A stretch of DNA of 31,496 nt. Source: a virus. Shown one piece after another: positions 1 through 5,992 of this stretch. The notes below the pieces were generated by a model. That model saw only the letters and a list, made by a program, of their open reading frames with translations, was not told the DNA's origin and made no database searches. Both the position numbers and the translations under genes were made by a program. The stretch's first letter is position 1, and the number at the start of each line of letters is the position of its first letter. Location: the IMG/VR virus record IMGVR_UViG_3300037042_000655, positions 1-31,496 of that record. One strand, 5' to 3'.

Positions 1-140
1 GAATTTTTTTAACGGAGAATTTCAAATAAAAGACTATAATAAGGCAATTGATAAAGCTAACAAAATTAAAATGATTGGTAAATTCTATGATGGATATAAA
101 AGAAAGTCATTTGTTAGAGCTATGTCAGATGTTAGATAAG
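1..140. repeat. Left copy of terminal direct repeat (circular-contig overlap)
   Basis: These 140 bases recur at 31355-31496. The first 126 bases are identical, the right copy then has two extra bases (GC at 31481-31482), and the last 14 bases match again. A coding frame runs through the right copy and continues past this one, so the repeat is best read as the overlap of a circular or circularly permuted genome rather than a packaging repeat. The 2-base difference is either an assembly or read error or real population variation. Confidence 0.9.
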
Positions 141-287
141 CCTTTATTTGACTTCACTCACTTCATTCAAAAGCTACAAATACAGCCTTTAGCTCTTCAG
201 AATTGTAACGATGTAGACCAGTATAAACTATTGATTGAAGAGATTTACAATTATAGAACAAGAGAAAAAATTAATTTAAGATACTAA
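1..287 (+). CDS. ParB-like protein, C-terminal part (wraps from window end)
   Basis: This is the tail of the gene that starts at 30903. From position 141 to the TAA at 285-287 the frame is an exact continuation of the frame that reaches 31496. Joined across the circle the protein would be about 246 residues: 198 at the right end and 48 here. Upstream of position 127 the local sequence is out of frame because of the 2-base deletion relative to the right copy, so an ATG at 75 that seems to open a 70-residue frame is probably spurious. The stop overlaps the next start by one base (TAATG), so the two genes are probably translated together. The C-terminal portion has no motif I recognise. Confidence 0.7.
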
Positions 288-679
288 TGAAATTTGACAA
301 TCCATTTTTGAAGCACTTAGCAAAAAAATACGAGTTCAACACACTTAACGAATGGGCTGATTACATTAAGGACACCAAAGACAAAGATAACCTTAACGAC
401 ATTGGGCTACTTATCCACGAACTCAGTAATATTAGCGGTTTAAGTTATGACGAAATAAGAGGCACTTCAAGAAAGCGAGAAATAATTGAAGTTAAACACA
501 TTGGCCGCTACATTGCTTATCAGAACCAGCTCGGATCTCTTAACGAAATCGGGTACGCATTCGGAGGCAAACACCATTCAACGGTAATTCATTCACGAGA
601 TTTTGTAGACTCTATGATTGAAATAAACCAGCGAATGTTTATGCAAACATTTAAAAATTTTCAGCACTTAATTAAATAA
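287..679 (+). CDS. DnaA domain IV-like DNA-binding protein
   Basis: 130 residues. Residues about 50-112 look like the C-terminal DNA-binding domain IV of DnaA: a first helix with SYDEIRG, then RKREIIEVKHIGRYIAY, then the signature helix GGKHHSTVIHS at about 94-103, which matches the DnaA box-recognition motif (D/K-H-S-T-V-x-H). The AAA+ ATPase domain and domains I-II are absent, so it cannot be a full initiator. The known family role is sequence-specific binding of DnaA boxes. For this protein I infer a role as phage origin binder, or as a competitor or recruiter of host DnaA. It follows the ParB-like gene with a 1-base overlap and precedes the replication genes. Confidence 0.75.
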   Translation: MKFDNPFLKHLAKKYEFNTLNEWADYIKDTKDKDNLNDIGLLIHELSNISGLSYDEIRGTSRKREIIEVKHIGRYIAYQNQLGSLNEIGYAFGGKHHSTVIHSRDFVDSMIEINQRMFMQTFKNFQHLIK

Positions 680-681
680 CT

Positions 682-894
682 ATGACACCAAAAGAAAAAG
701 CAAAAGAGTTAGTAGATAAATTTATGGGTATTGATGAAGATTCAGAACAATTTGATGGGTTTAAAATGGGGTTTTTTTATGCACAAAGATGTGTATTAAT
801 TGCCATTAACGAAATCATTAAAGAACACTATCCGCAAGATGCAAAACGATGTGAATACTGGAATGAAGTAGAACAAGAAATAGAAAAATTATGA
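682..894 (+). CDS. Small acidic early protein, unknown function
   Basis: 70 residues, mostly charged and predicted helical. It starts two bases after the previous stop and its TGA overlaps the next ATG (ATGA at 891-894), which fits tight translational coupling. The order AKELVDKF near the start, an aromatic middle (MGFFYAQRC) and a charged tail resembles small early proteins I have seen in Bacteroidota phages, but none with a known function. No catalytic motif or membrane segment is visible. It is likely an accessory early gene. Confidence 0.6.
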   Translation: MTPKEKAKELVDKFMGIDEDSEQFDGFKMGFFYAQRCVLIAINEIIKEHYPQDAKRCEYWNEVEQEIEKL

Positions 895-1151
895 AAAAAA
901 TCAAATCACAAAAGGCTGCAATTTTCAGCCTATTATTAAGCGGTCAGGAGATTGACTTAATCAAAGCTTTTAAAGCAACAGGTTCAATGAAATTAGCCAC
1001 ACGAGTACACGAATTTAGAGAAAATGGCTGCAACATTTCAGGCGAAGTAAAGCACTTTAAAACTAAGTTCGGAACGGCTGGGAAGTTTATGAGCTACAAG
1101 TTGAAACCTAACAAAGCGAGTAGAGAATTAGCTAAGTTCTATCAGTTATAA
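891..1151 (+). CDS. Winged-helix DNA-binding protein (HTH_39-like)
   Basis: 86 residues. The order of segments fits a compact winged helix: SQKAAIFSLLLSG (helix 1), IDLIKAFKATGSMKLATRV (helices 2 and 3, with the recognition helix in MKLATRVHEFR), GCNISGEV (wing), then a basic stretch with YKL. This resembles the helix-turn-helix family of small phage regulators often listed as HTH_39. I infer that it regulates early transcription. It is translationally coupled to the gene before it, and about 107 bases (to the candidate -7 box) or 146 bases (to the next ATG) of control sequence follow. The target is unknown. Confidence 0.6.
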   Translation: MKKIKSQKAAIFSLLLSGQEIDLIKAFKATGSMKLATRVHEFRENGCNISGEVKHFKTKFGTAGKFMSYKLKPNKASRELAKFYQL

Positions 1152-1158
1152 AGTCCGT

Positions 1159-1193
1159 TATAATGTGCAAAACTTGTTGTTTTGTGCGTTATA
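1159..1193 (+). promoter_or_regulatory. 15-bp RNA hairpin in control region 1
   Basis: Positions 1159-1173 can pair with 1179-1193 around the 5-base loop TTGTT. All 15 positions pair in RNA if three G-U pairs are allowed. There is no T tract after it, so it is not a classical terminator. It overlaps a possible 13-codon leader frame (1163-1204) and lies 8 bases past a stop codon. Confidence 0.55.
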
Positions 1194-1204
1194 TTACCAG
1201 TTAA
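1163..1204 (+). other. Possible 13-residue leader peptide MCKTCCFVRYITS
   Basis: An ATG at 1163 opens 13 codons ending in TAA at 1202-1204, with three Cys codons. It lies inside the 15-bp hairpin and upstream of the terminator-like hairpin. A similar start (MCKTS) occurs in control region 2 at 3956. It may be chance; the shared 12-mer is what makes it worth listing. Confidence 0.25.
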
Positions 1205-1209
1205 TTTTG
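1181..1209 (+). promoter_or_regulatory. Candidate Bacteroidota-type promoter (TAATTTTG)
   Basis: TAATTTTG at 1202-1209 fits the Bacteroidota -7 consensus TAnnTTTG. TTTG at 1181-1184, with a 17-base gap, or TTG at 1177-1179, with a 22-base gap, could be the -33 element. Such boxes arise often by chance in AT-rich DNA. The position between two operon-like blocks supports it. Confidence 0.4.
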
Positions 1210-1256
1210 TTTTGGTGTTTGTGGTGGAACATCAAAATTTATTGAAAGCATTAAAT

Positions 1257-1297
1257 AATTGCCCGAAGCACCACCACGCCGAGGGCAATTTTTTTAT
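1257..1297 (+). terminator. Terminator-like hairpin just before the next start codon
   Basis: AATTGCCC at 1257-1264 pairs with GGGCAATT at 1283-1290, with an 18-base loop, followed directly by a T run to 1295. The next gene's ATG is at 1298. It may end transcription of the first block, or act as an attenuator if transcription starts near 1216. The loop holds CCACCAC (1271-1277), complementary to GTGGTGG at 1221-1227. Confidence 0.7.
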
Positions 1298-1957
1298 ATG
1301 AATAATCAAAAGAATTATTATGCCGTTATTCCTTCGGCTCTATTATGTAGAAAAGACATAAACGATAAAGGAAAGCTCTTAATTGCTTTAATTAATAACT
1401 TATCAAATGAGAAAGGTTACTGCTGGGCAAACAATCATTATTTAGCTGATTCTTTGGGCTGTGACGAACGAACTATTCAAAGAACTATTGCAGCCTTAGA
1501 AAAGCAAAAAATCATTACCAGAGTAATGAAATTAGATTCAAGTGGTAATTTAGAATTTAGAGCATTAACGGTTATTGACCCTATGACAAATTTTGTACCC
1601 CCCAACGACAAAAATGGTTTAAACCCCTATGACAAAAGTGTCATACATAATAACAAAGATATTAATAACAAATATACTATATATAGCTTTGATTCTTTTT
1701 GGAATGACTATGATAAAAAAATAGATACTGCTAAATGTAAAGACAAATACTCTAAACTATCTGAAACCGACAGAGAGAAAATTAAAAATACTCTACCATC
1801 TTACTTAGCAAATACTACTGATATTAAATTTCGTAAAAACCCATTGACTTACTTAAATGGTAAATGCTGGTTAGACGAAGTTAAAGAGCCAGTTAAAGAA
1901 GAGACCGAGCGAGAATATAATTTAAGACTTTGGAAAGAAAAGAGGGGTATGGTATGA
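1298..1957 (+). CDS. Winged-helix replication protein (DnaD/helicase-loader type)
   Basis: 219 residues from ATG 1298. An in-frame TTG at 1259 is less likely because it lies inside the terminator-like hairpin. Residues 17-78 form a winged helix of the HTH_36 type (GKLLIALINNL, then YLADSLGCDERTIQRTIAAL, then IITRV). A low-complexity Asn-rich linker (about 100-128) follows. The C-terminal block, about 131-193, has FDSFWNDYDKK, LPSYL and NPLTYLNGKCW, a pattern found in phage replication and helicase-loader proteins. Known family role: binding the origin and loading the helicase. The next gene, a DnaB-like ATPase, starts in a 4-base overlap (ATGA at 1954), which supports a joint role in replication. 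Confidence 0.7.
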   Translation: MNNQKNYYAVIPSALLCRKDINDKGKLLIALINNLSNEKGYCWANNHYLADSLGCDERTIQRTIAALEKQKIITRVMKLDSSGNLEFRALTVIDPMTNFVPPNDKNGLNPYDKSVIHNNKDINNKYTIYSFDSFWNDYDKKIDTAKCKDKYSKLSETDREKIKNTLPSYLANTTDIKFRKNPLTYLNGKCWLDEVKEPVKEETEREYNLRLWKEKRGMV

Positions 1958-2919
1958 ATGTAAAAATAATAGATTACTCTAAACGATCACAAGATTTTGA
2001 AGCTTACCATAAAACTGGAGGCACTCAACTTAACTATGCTGGGTTTGAATGCTTTAATAATGTATTTAAATTCGCTTTGGATGGGGTTACAGATATAACA
2101 GGCCTACCACATTCGGGTAAAACTGAATTTGCTTTGGAGATTTTATTCTACCAGTCTGAAGTATTTGGGTTAAGGCATTTGATTTACGCTCCTGATATTG
2201 GTAGCTACAACGAGATTAGACGCAAGTTATTAGTTAAGTATTATCGCAGAAGCTTCAGAGGTTACGAGAACTCTATAAGTAATGCAGAAGTAATAAAGGC
2301 AAGTGCTTGGATTGATACATATTTTTTAATAGCTCAAAAAGATGACCCAAAGAAACCATTAACACCTATTGACTTGTGGAACTTTGCTTCGGATTACGAA
2401 GACAAAAACGGGATTATCAATGTTTGCTTTATTGATTCTTGGAAAAACTTGTTTCACGATATGCAACCATTTGGAGGTAGAGAGGATTTATACCTTGATT
2501 ATGTTTTAAGCTATCGTAACGAGTTAGCAGAGGCTAAACGAAAGCACTTTATGACTATTGCACACCCTAAAAAAATGGAGGTAATGATGCCGAAAGATGG
2601 CACAAAACCAAAAAGAAGAATACCCGATGCCGATGACATTAAGGGAGGTAGTGCTTGGAACTCAAACGGAAAAGTAATTATAACCGTTGACTACCCTGAT
2701 AGGAATAAACAAACCGTTGACATTTATTTTAACAAGGTTAAGCCTGATGTATTGGGTAGAGCAAATGTACTTTTTGAAATGCTTGAGTTTGACTGGAGAA
2801 AGTCAAGGTACTTAGAAACGATTGAAGGTAAAATATGCTATGCTGGGCAAGGCAAAGAATTTAAAGAGAACGGGGATTTTATAGGATTTGCAAGTATAAA
2901 CCAAGAAACACCATTTTAA
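1954..2919 (+). CDS. P-loop ATPase, DnaB/RecA-like, likely replicative helicase
   Basis: 321 residues from ATG 1954, preceded by AGAGGGG at 1941-1947, a good Shine-Dalgarno for this genome. A TTG at 1930 is a weaker alternative. The Walker A motif is GLPHSGKT (residues 50-57). The Walker B-like strand is INVCFIDSW (about 155-163). TIAHPKK (about 201-207) and GGSAWNSNGK (about 231-240) are typical of the RecA-like core of DnaB-type helicases. The DnaB N-terminal domain is missing, so this is a minimal core. The known role is ATP-driven DNA unwinding or strand handling. Its overlap with the winged-helix gene fits an initiator or loader plus helicase pair. A RecA-like recombination role cannot be excluded. 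Confidence 0.7.
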   Translation: MNVKIIDYSKRSQDFEAYHKTGGTQLNYAGFECFNNVFKFALDGVTDITGLPHSGKTEFALEILFYQSEVFGLRHLIYAPDIGSYNEIRRKLLVKYYRRSFRGYENSISNAEVIKASAWIDTYFLIAQKDDPKKPLTPIDLWNFASDYEDKNGIINVCFIDSWKNLFHDMQPFGGREDLYLDYVLSYRNELAEAKRKHFMTIAHPKKMEVMMPKDGTKPKRRIPDADDIKGGSAWNSNGKVIITVDYPDRNKQTVDIYFNKVKPDVLGRANVLFEMLEFDWRKSRYLETIEGKICYAGQGKEFKENGDFIGFASINQETPF

Positions 2920-2922
2920 ACT

Positions 2923-3579
2923 ATGAAAGAAATTATAAACGGAATAACATATTATACCCCAGATGTATTTGAACAATACGAATACAAAGGTTTTTTAATT
3001 ACTATTGAAAATAGCACAAATAAGGATTATGATTTGTATGCTTTTGCTACTCCTACAAAATTTGCTCAATTATTAGATTATGGTAATTATGAACTTGCTG
3101 ATGAAATATTAGAAGCAAATGGTCATTTTATACGGAATGAAAATTTTGATTTTAAAAAAGATGAACCTGAATTTAAAGAAGGTGAAATTGATTATTTTGT
3201 TATAGACCCAACAGATGAAACTTTAATGTGGTTTTTGGGATTAAATTTAAAATCAGTATCTTGTATGTTAGATGCAATAATTTTTGAAATAAACACATAT
3301 TTTGAATGGAAACCTAAAACAGTTGTACTCAAACAAATAACTAAAAAAAGTATTACTCCAAAAAGCTCAAAAAAACAAAGAGGATTTAATCAAGTAGCTT
3401 GGTCATCAATGGTAAAATTAAGGGATGAGAAATGCAAAAAATGCGGTAGTGTTTATGACTTACACGCTCACCACATTAAAAGCTATAAAGAGCATCCAGA
3501 GCTAAGATATGATGTAAATAATGGAATAACTCTTTGCGGTGTATGTCACAGATTAGAACATAAATTAAACGGAAGATAA
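2923..3579 (+). CDS. HNH endonuclease with unusual N-terminal region
   Basis: 218 residues. The last 60 hold an HNH zinc nuclease: CKKC (171-174), the catalytic HAHHIKSY (181-188), NNGITLC (199-205) and CGVCH (205-209). The first 150 residues are acidic and aromatic and match nothing I recognise. The gene looks more A/T-rich at third codon positions (GAT, TAT, AAT) than its neighbours, which use GAC, TAC and AAC freely. It sits between the helicase and a small coiled-coil gene. Free-standing HNH genes in phages are often mobile homing nucleases, and some serve packaging. The distance from the terminase here favours a mobile gene. Confidence 0.8.
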   Translation: MKEIINGITYYTPDVFEQYEYKGFLITIENSTNKDYDLYAFATPTKFAQLLDYGNYELADEILEANGHFIRNENFDFKKDEPEFKEGEIDYFVIDPTDETLMWFLGLNLKSVSCMLDAIIFEINTYFEWKPKTVVLKQITKKSITPKSSKKQRGFNQVAWSSMVKLRDEKCKKCGSVYDLHAHHIKSYKEHPELRYDVNNGITLCGVCHRLEHKLNGR

Positions 3580-3580
3580 T

Positions 3581-3955
3581 ATGAACCACTTAGAAAGATA
3601 CGAGTACTGGAAAGCTCAACAAGAAAGACAAGTTAATTTTGAATTTACAAACTACGCAATGGCAGATATTGAAAGACGAATAGGCAGGAGACCTCAAAGG
3701 ATTCAAGCCGTAATAGACTTAGAAAACTTTTTGAATGACTCAGAAAATAAGATAAGCGAAATCCCAAACGAAGGTATTAGGAACGCTAAAATTGAAAAGT
3801 TAAAGATTCTATACAAAGTCCACGATACTATTACTCAGATGCTAACTGCCGAGATGTATGCACTGGCTAAATTAGATGAGGCAAAAGAAAGAATAGCTGA
3901 ACTTGAGCAAATGAATTTTGATTTATTAAATAAAATTAATGTGCTTGAACTATAA
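3581..3955 (+). CDS. Coiled-coil early protein, unknown function
   Basis: 124 residues, nearly all predicted helix. The N-terminal part is rich in Arg and Glu (ERRIGRRPQR at 31-40). The C-terminal third (about 95-124) has heptad-like Leu/Ile spacing ending in LLNKINVLEL, so oligomerisation is likely. The start follows the HNH stop by one base. The gene ends at the border of control region 2 and is the last gene before a terminator-like hairpin. No catalytic motif is seen. Confidence 0.6.
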   Translation: MNHLERYEYWKAQQERQVNFEFTNYAMADIERRIGRRPQRIQAVIDLENFLNDSENKISEIPNEGIRNAKIEKLKILYKVHDTITQMLTAEMYALAKLDEAKERIAELEQMNFDLLNKINVLEL

Positions 3956-3966
3956 ATGTGCAAAAC
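3951..3966 (+). repeat. Second copy of the control-region 12-mer AATGTGCAAAAC
   Basis: AATGTGCAAAAC occurs here at 3955-3966 and at 1162-1173. Both copies are preceded by TATA and both lie just past the last stop codon of a gene block. In both, a TAnnTTTG box and then a T-tailed hairpin follow before the next gene. This may be an operator or a shared leader element. Confidence 0.55.
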
Positions 3967-4004
3967 AAGTTTACAACTGCAACAAGAAAACGAAATCAAT
4001 AAAT

Positions 4005-4012
4005 TAAATTTG
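4005..4012 (+). promoter_or_regulatory. Candidate -7 box TAAATTTG in control region 2
   Basis: Matches TAnnTTTG exactly. No TTG is found at the usual spacing upstream, which lowers confidence. The placement, between the shared 12-mer and the hairpin, mirrors control region 1. Confidence 0.3.
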
Positions 4013-4039
4013 TATTGTTTCATAGGTATTTATTCTATT

Positions 4040-4076
4040 AAAAGGGTAGTTTCTGTGGTAGAGGGCTACCCTTTTT
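4040..4076 (+). terminator. Rho-independent terminator or attenuator before SSB-like gene
   Basis: AAAAGGGTAG (4040-4049) pairs with CTACCCTTTT (4066-4075), giving 10 bp and a 16-base loop, with T continuing to 4076. It lies 30 bases before the ATG at 4106. The loop repeats GGTAG (4057-4061), which could compete for the CTACC of the right arm. Confidence 0.75.
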
Positions 4077-4105
4077 AAAAACAAAAAAACTAATTCAAAA
4101 TATAA

Positions 4106-4372
4106 ATGCTCATTAATATTAACCTTTGTCTATCGGACATTCCAAGAGAAAAGATTTTCACTTCAAAAAATGGTAAGCAGTACCTTTCTATTTGCGTAAC
4201 TGAAAGAAAAGAACCTGACAACTATGGCAACGATTTAACTGCCTATGTCAATCAAACCAAAGAGGAAAGGGAAGCAAAGCAGCCACGCCAGTTTATCGGA
4301 ACTGCTAAAACTTTAACAAAAAAAGCTATTTCGGAATTTGTTAAAAGAGTTGGTGATAATATCCCATTCTAA
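4106..4372 (+). CDS. Candidate single-stranded DNA-binding protein
   Basis: 88 residues. Predicted beta-rich N-terminal half (LININLCLSDIPREKIF, then GKQYLSICVTERK) followed by a charged linker and the C-terminal end VGDNIPF. That end closely resembles the acidic DDIPF tip by which SSB proteins recruit partners. This short form, about 90 residues, is known from Bacteroidota phages. The core aromatic residues cannot be assigned with certainty. It stands between the coiled-coil gene and NinG in the replication and recombination block, which supports an ssDNA role. The gene has its own upstream control region. Confidence 0.6.
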   Translation: MLININLCLSDIPREKIFTSKNGKQYLSICVTERKEPDNYGNDLTAYVNQTKEEREAKQPRQFIGTAKTLTKKAISEFVKRVGDNIPF

Positions 4373-4374
4373 TT

Positions 4375-5004
4375 ATGAAGCCTAAAAAGTGCAAATTTTG
4401 TAAAGTCTCTTTTGAACCAGCAAAACCACTTCAACAAGTTTGCACTCCAGCCTGCGCAATTGAACTAAGCAATCAGGTTAAAGCCAAGTCAGAAAAGAAA
4501 GAAAAAGTTAAGATAAGAAAAGAGCTAAGGGAATCAGCAAAGACTATTTCTAACTATCGGAAGGACCTTCAGATAATAATTAACAAGATAATCCGAACAA
4601 TTGACGAAGGACACAACTGTATAAGTTCAGGCAGGAAGTACAAATCAAATGACCAAGCTGGGCATTATTACTCAGTAGGGGCTTACCCTCACTTGAGATT
4701 TAACCTTCATAACATATACTCTCAATCAGTCGCAGATAACTTATACAAGTCAGGCAACCCGATTGGTTTTACTCAAGGATTAATTAGGGACTTTGGCGAA
4801 GATTGGGTAAAGATAGTCACTAAATTGCCTGAAGAGTACCGAGAGCTGAAACTGGATAAGGAAGGTATTAAAGAAGCCATACTAAGAGCAAAGGACTTTT
4901 TAGTTAGAATCAATGACTATAAAGAAACTGAGATATTTTTGCCGAGTCAACGAATCTTTTTAAGACACTTAGGGAATAAAGAAATCGGGATATACAATGA
5001 ATAA
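4375..5004 (+). CDS. ninG: NinG/Rap-family recombination protein
   Basis: 209 residues, the usual NinG length. The zinc-binding N-terminus has CKFC (6-9) and CTPAC (23-27), followed by a basic coiled-coil linker (about 35-60). The core has NCISSGRK (81-88), AGHYYSVG (95-102), LRFNLHNI (107-114) and KSGNP (125-129), which match lambda NinG in order. NinG (Rap) is a structure-specific nuclease that acts on recombination intermediates. Position 84 of the usual CISCGR motif is Ser instead of Cys, a small departure. It overlaps the next gene by 8 bases. Confidence 0.88.
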   Translation: MKPKKCKFCKVSFEPAKPLQQVCTPACAIELSNQVKAKSEKKEKVKIRKELRESAKTISNYRKDLQIIINKIIRTIDEGHNCISSGRKYKSNDQAGHYYSVGAYPHLRFNLHNIYSQSVADNLYKSGNPIGFTQGLIRDFGEDWVKIVTKLPEEYRELKLDKEGIKEAILRAKDFLVRINDYKETEIFLPSQRIFLRHLGNKEIGIYNE

Positions 5005-5590
5005 AGAGCAAATACTACTTCAGTTCTATAATTCAGACGTTCCTATGAGAATTTGTGTTAAGAATTCCCACGAATATTACACGACTGACTTATTACACGA
5101 ATGTATTTTAACCCTTTACGAATTAGACGAACAAAAGATAATAGACGCTCACAATAAGAATTACCTTAGCTTCCTTTTTTACAAGATAGTAACCAACTCT
5201 TATATCTCTTATACTTCCCCTTTCGCTAAAAAATACCGACACTTTAACCAAACAACAGATGACTTTAAGAAAATTCAAGCTGATATTGAAATTGAAAACG
5301 ACAACTATGAAGAACTATTTGAAAACTTTATTCAGCATTTAGAAACCGATATTGAAAACTTTGACGAATACGAGAGAGAACTATTTAAACTATATGTTCA
5401 ATTTCGTGACTTTCGTAAAATTAGTAATTTAGTCGGCATCAAGTACGGAGCCGTTAGACATTCAATACTTCAAACAATTAAAAAACTAAAAGAAAAATAT
5501 AATGGAGAATATAATACTTTGCTTGCTTATCGGATCAACTGGTTATGTACTGAGTCAGACGATAATCGAGTTCTGGAGGAAGACTTTTAA
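4997..5590 (+). CDS. Sigma-70-like transcription factor
   Basis: 197 residues. The N-terminal region about 30-75 (TDLLHECILTLYEL, then FLFYKIVTNSYIS) resembles a degenerate sigma region 2. Residues about 120-167 form a sigma region 4-like helix-turn-helix (ERELFKLYVQFRDFRKISNL, then IKYGAVRHSILQTIKKLKE). Known family role: directing RNA polymerase to promoters. The gene sits between early and late blocks, so I infer that it drives late genes, perhaps through the A/T motifs described in the findings. The last 30 residues lie past the HTH and overlap the next gene by 89 bases in another frame. Confidence 0.65.
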   Translation: MNKEQILLQFYNSDVPMRICVKNSHEYYTTDLLHECILTLYELDEQKIIDAHNKNYLSFLFYKIVTNSYISYTSPFAKKYRHFNQTTDDFKKIQADIEIENDNYEELFENFIQHLETDIENFDEYERELFKLYVQFRDFRKISNLVGIKYGAVRHSILQTIKKLKEKYNGEYNTLLAYRINWLCTESDDNRVLEEDF

Positions 5591-5747
5591 CTCTTTCCCT
5601 AAAAAACCTTTGAGCTGTGGGTACTGTCTTTCTTTTTGGATTGGCTTAATAACTTTCTTAGCGATAGAGCCTAATTTATATGCGTTTGGTTACGCTTGTT
5701 TATCTGCGGTGGTATCTTCTATCATTTTTAAAATTATAGTGCAATGA
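5502..5747 (+). CDS. Small membrane protein, DUF1360-like
   Basis: 81 residues. One hydrophobic segment at 2-18, a basic loop, then CGYCLSFWIGLITFLAI (39-55) and a third segment at about 62-80. The CGYCLSFWIG motif resembles the C-x-x-C-L-x-x-W-x-G signature of DUF1360 membrane proteins, whose function is unknown. It lies 89 bases inside the end of the sigma-like gene, in another frame. Its ATG is preceded by AAATATAATGG-type A/T context. The stop overlaps the next ATG (ATGA at 5744-5747). The membrane motif makes it more credible than a chance frame. Confidence 0.6.
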   Translation: MENIILCLLIGSTGYVLSQTIIEFWRKTFNSFPKKPLSCGYCLSFWIGLITFLAIEPNLYAFGYACLSAVVSSIIFKIIVQ

Positions 5748-5992
5748 ATCAAATAATCTATGAACTCCTTTTACCATTGAAGCCAAAATGGGAAACATTT
5801 AAAAACGAGCATCATTCTACTTTTACAAATCAAGACTATACAATAGTGCAGGAAGCTTGGAGTTTAATGTTTGGCGCACCTCCGAGAAATATGGGCTGTC
5901 AAAGTTGCGTTCAGGAGCTAATAACACGAGTATTTAGACAATTTGACAATTTCACACCTGAAAAGAAAAGGAGAAAAAATGCTAAAATTTAA
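5744..5992 (+). CDS. Small protein with CxxC motif, unknown function
   Basis: 82 residues. Mostly helical, with GCQSC (51-55) in the middle and a very basic tail (EKKRRKNAKI). The start is coupled to the membrane protein by ATGA. Its tail overlaps the glycosyltransferase start by 14 bases and contains that gene's Shine-Dalgarno (AAAGGAG, 5966-5972). I know similar small CxxC proteins next to glycosyltransferases in Bacteroidota phages but no function. A metal site is unlikely with a single Cys pair. Confidence 0.55.
   Translation: MNQIIYELLLPLKPKWETFKNEHHSTFTNQDYTIVQEAWSLMFGAPPRNMGCQSCVQELITRVFRQFDNFTPEKKRRKNAKI

Noticed and set aside
75-140. Apparent start (ATG 75) of a separate 70-residue gene
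   Set aside because: It results from the 2-base deletion relative to the right-hand copy; the true frame comes from the ParB-like gene.
411-419. TTATCCACG, 8 of 9 bases of a DnaA box, inside the DnaA-like gene
   Set aside because: A similar 8 of 9 site occurs in a tail gene near 13055 and no cluster is seen, so it is not called as an origin.
1259-1297. TTG start extending the winged-helix protein by 13 residues
   Set aside because: It lies inside the terminator-like hairpin and encodes an unusual Pro-rich start; ATG 1298 is better.
3956-4078. 40-codon frame starting MCKTS after the coiled-coil gene
   Set aside because: It runs through the whole terminator hairpin; only its start resembles the leader in region 1, so it is not called as a gene.
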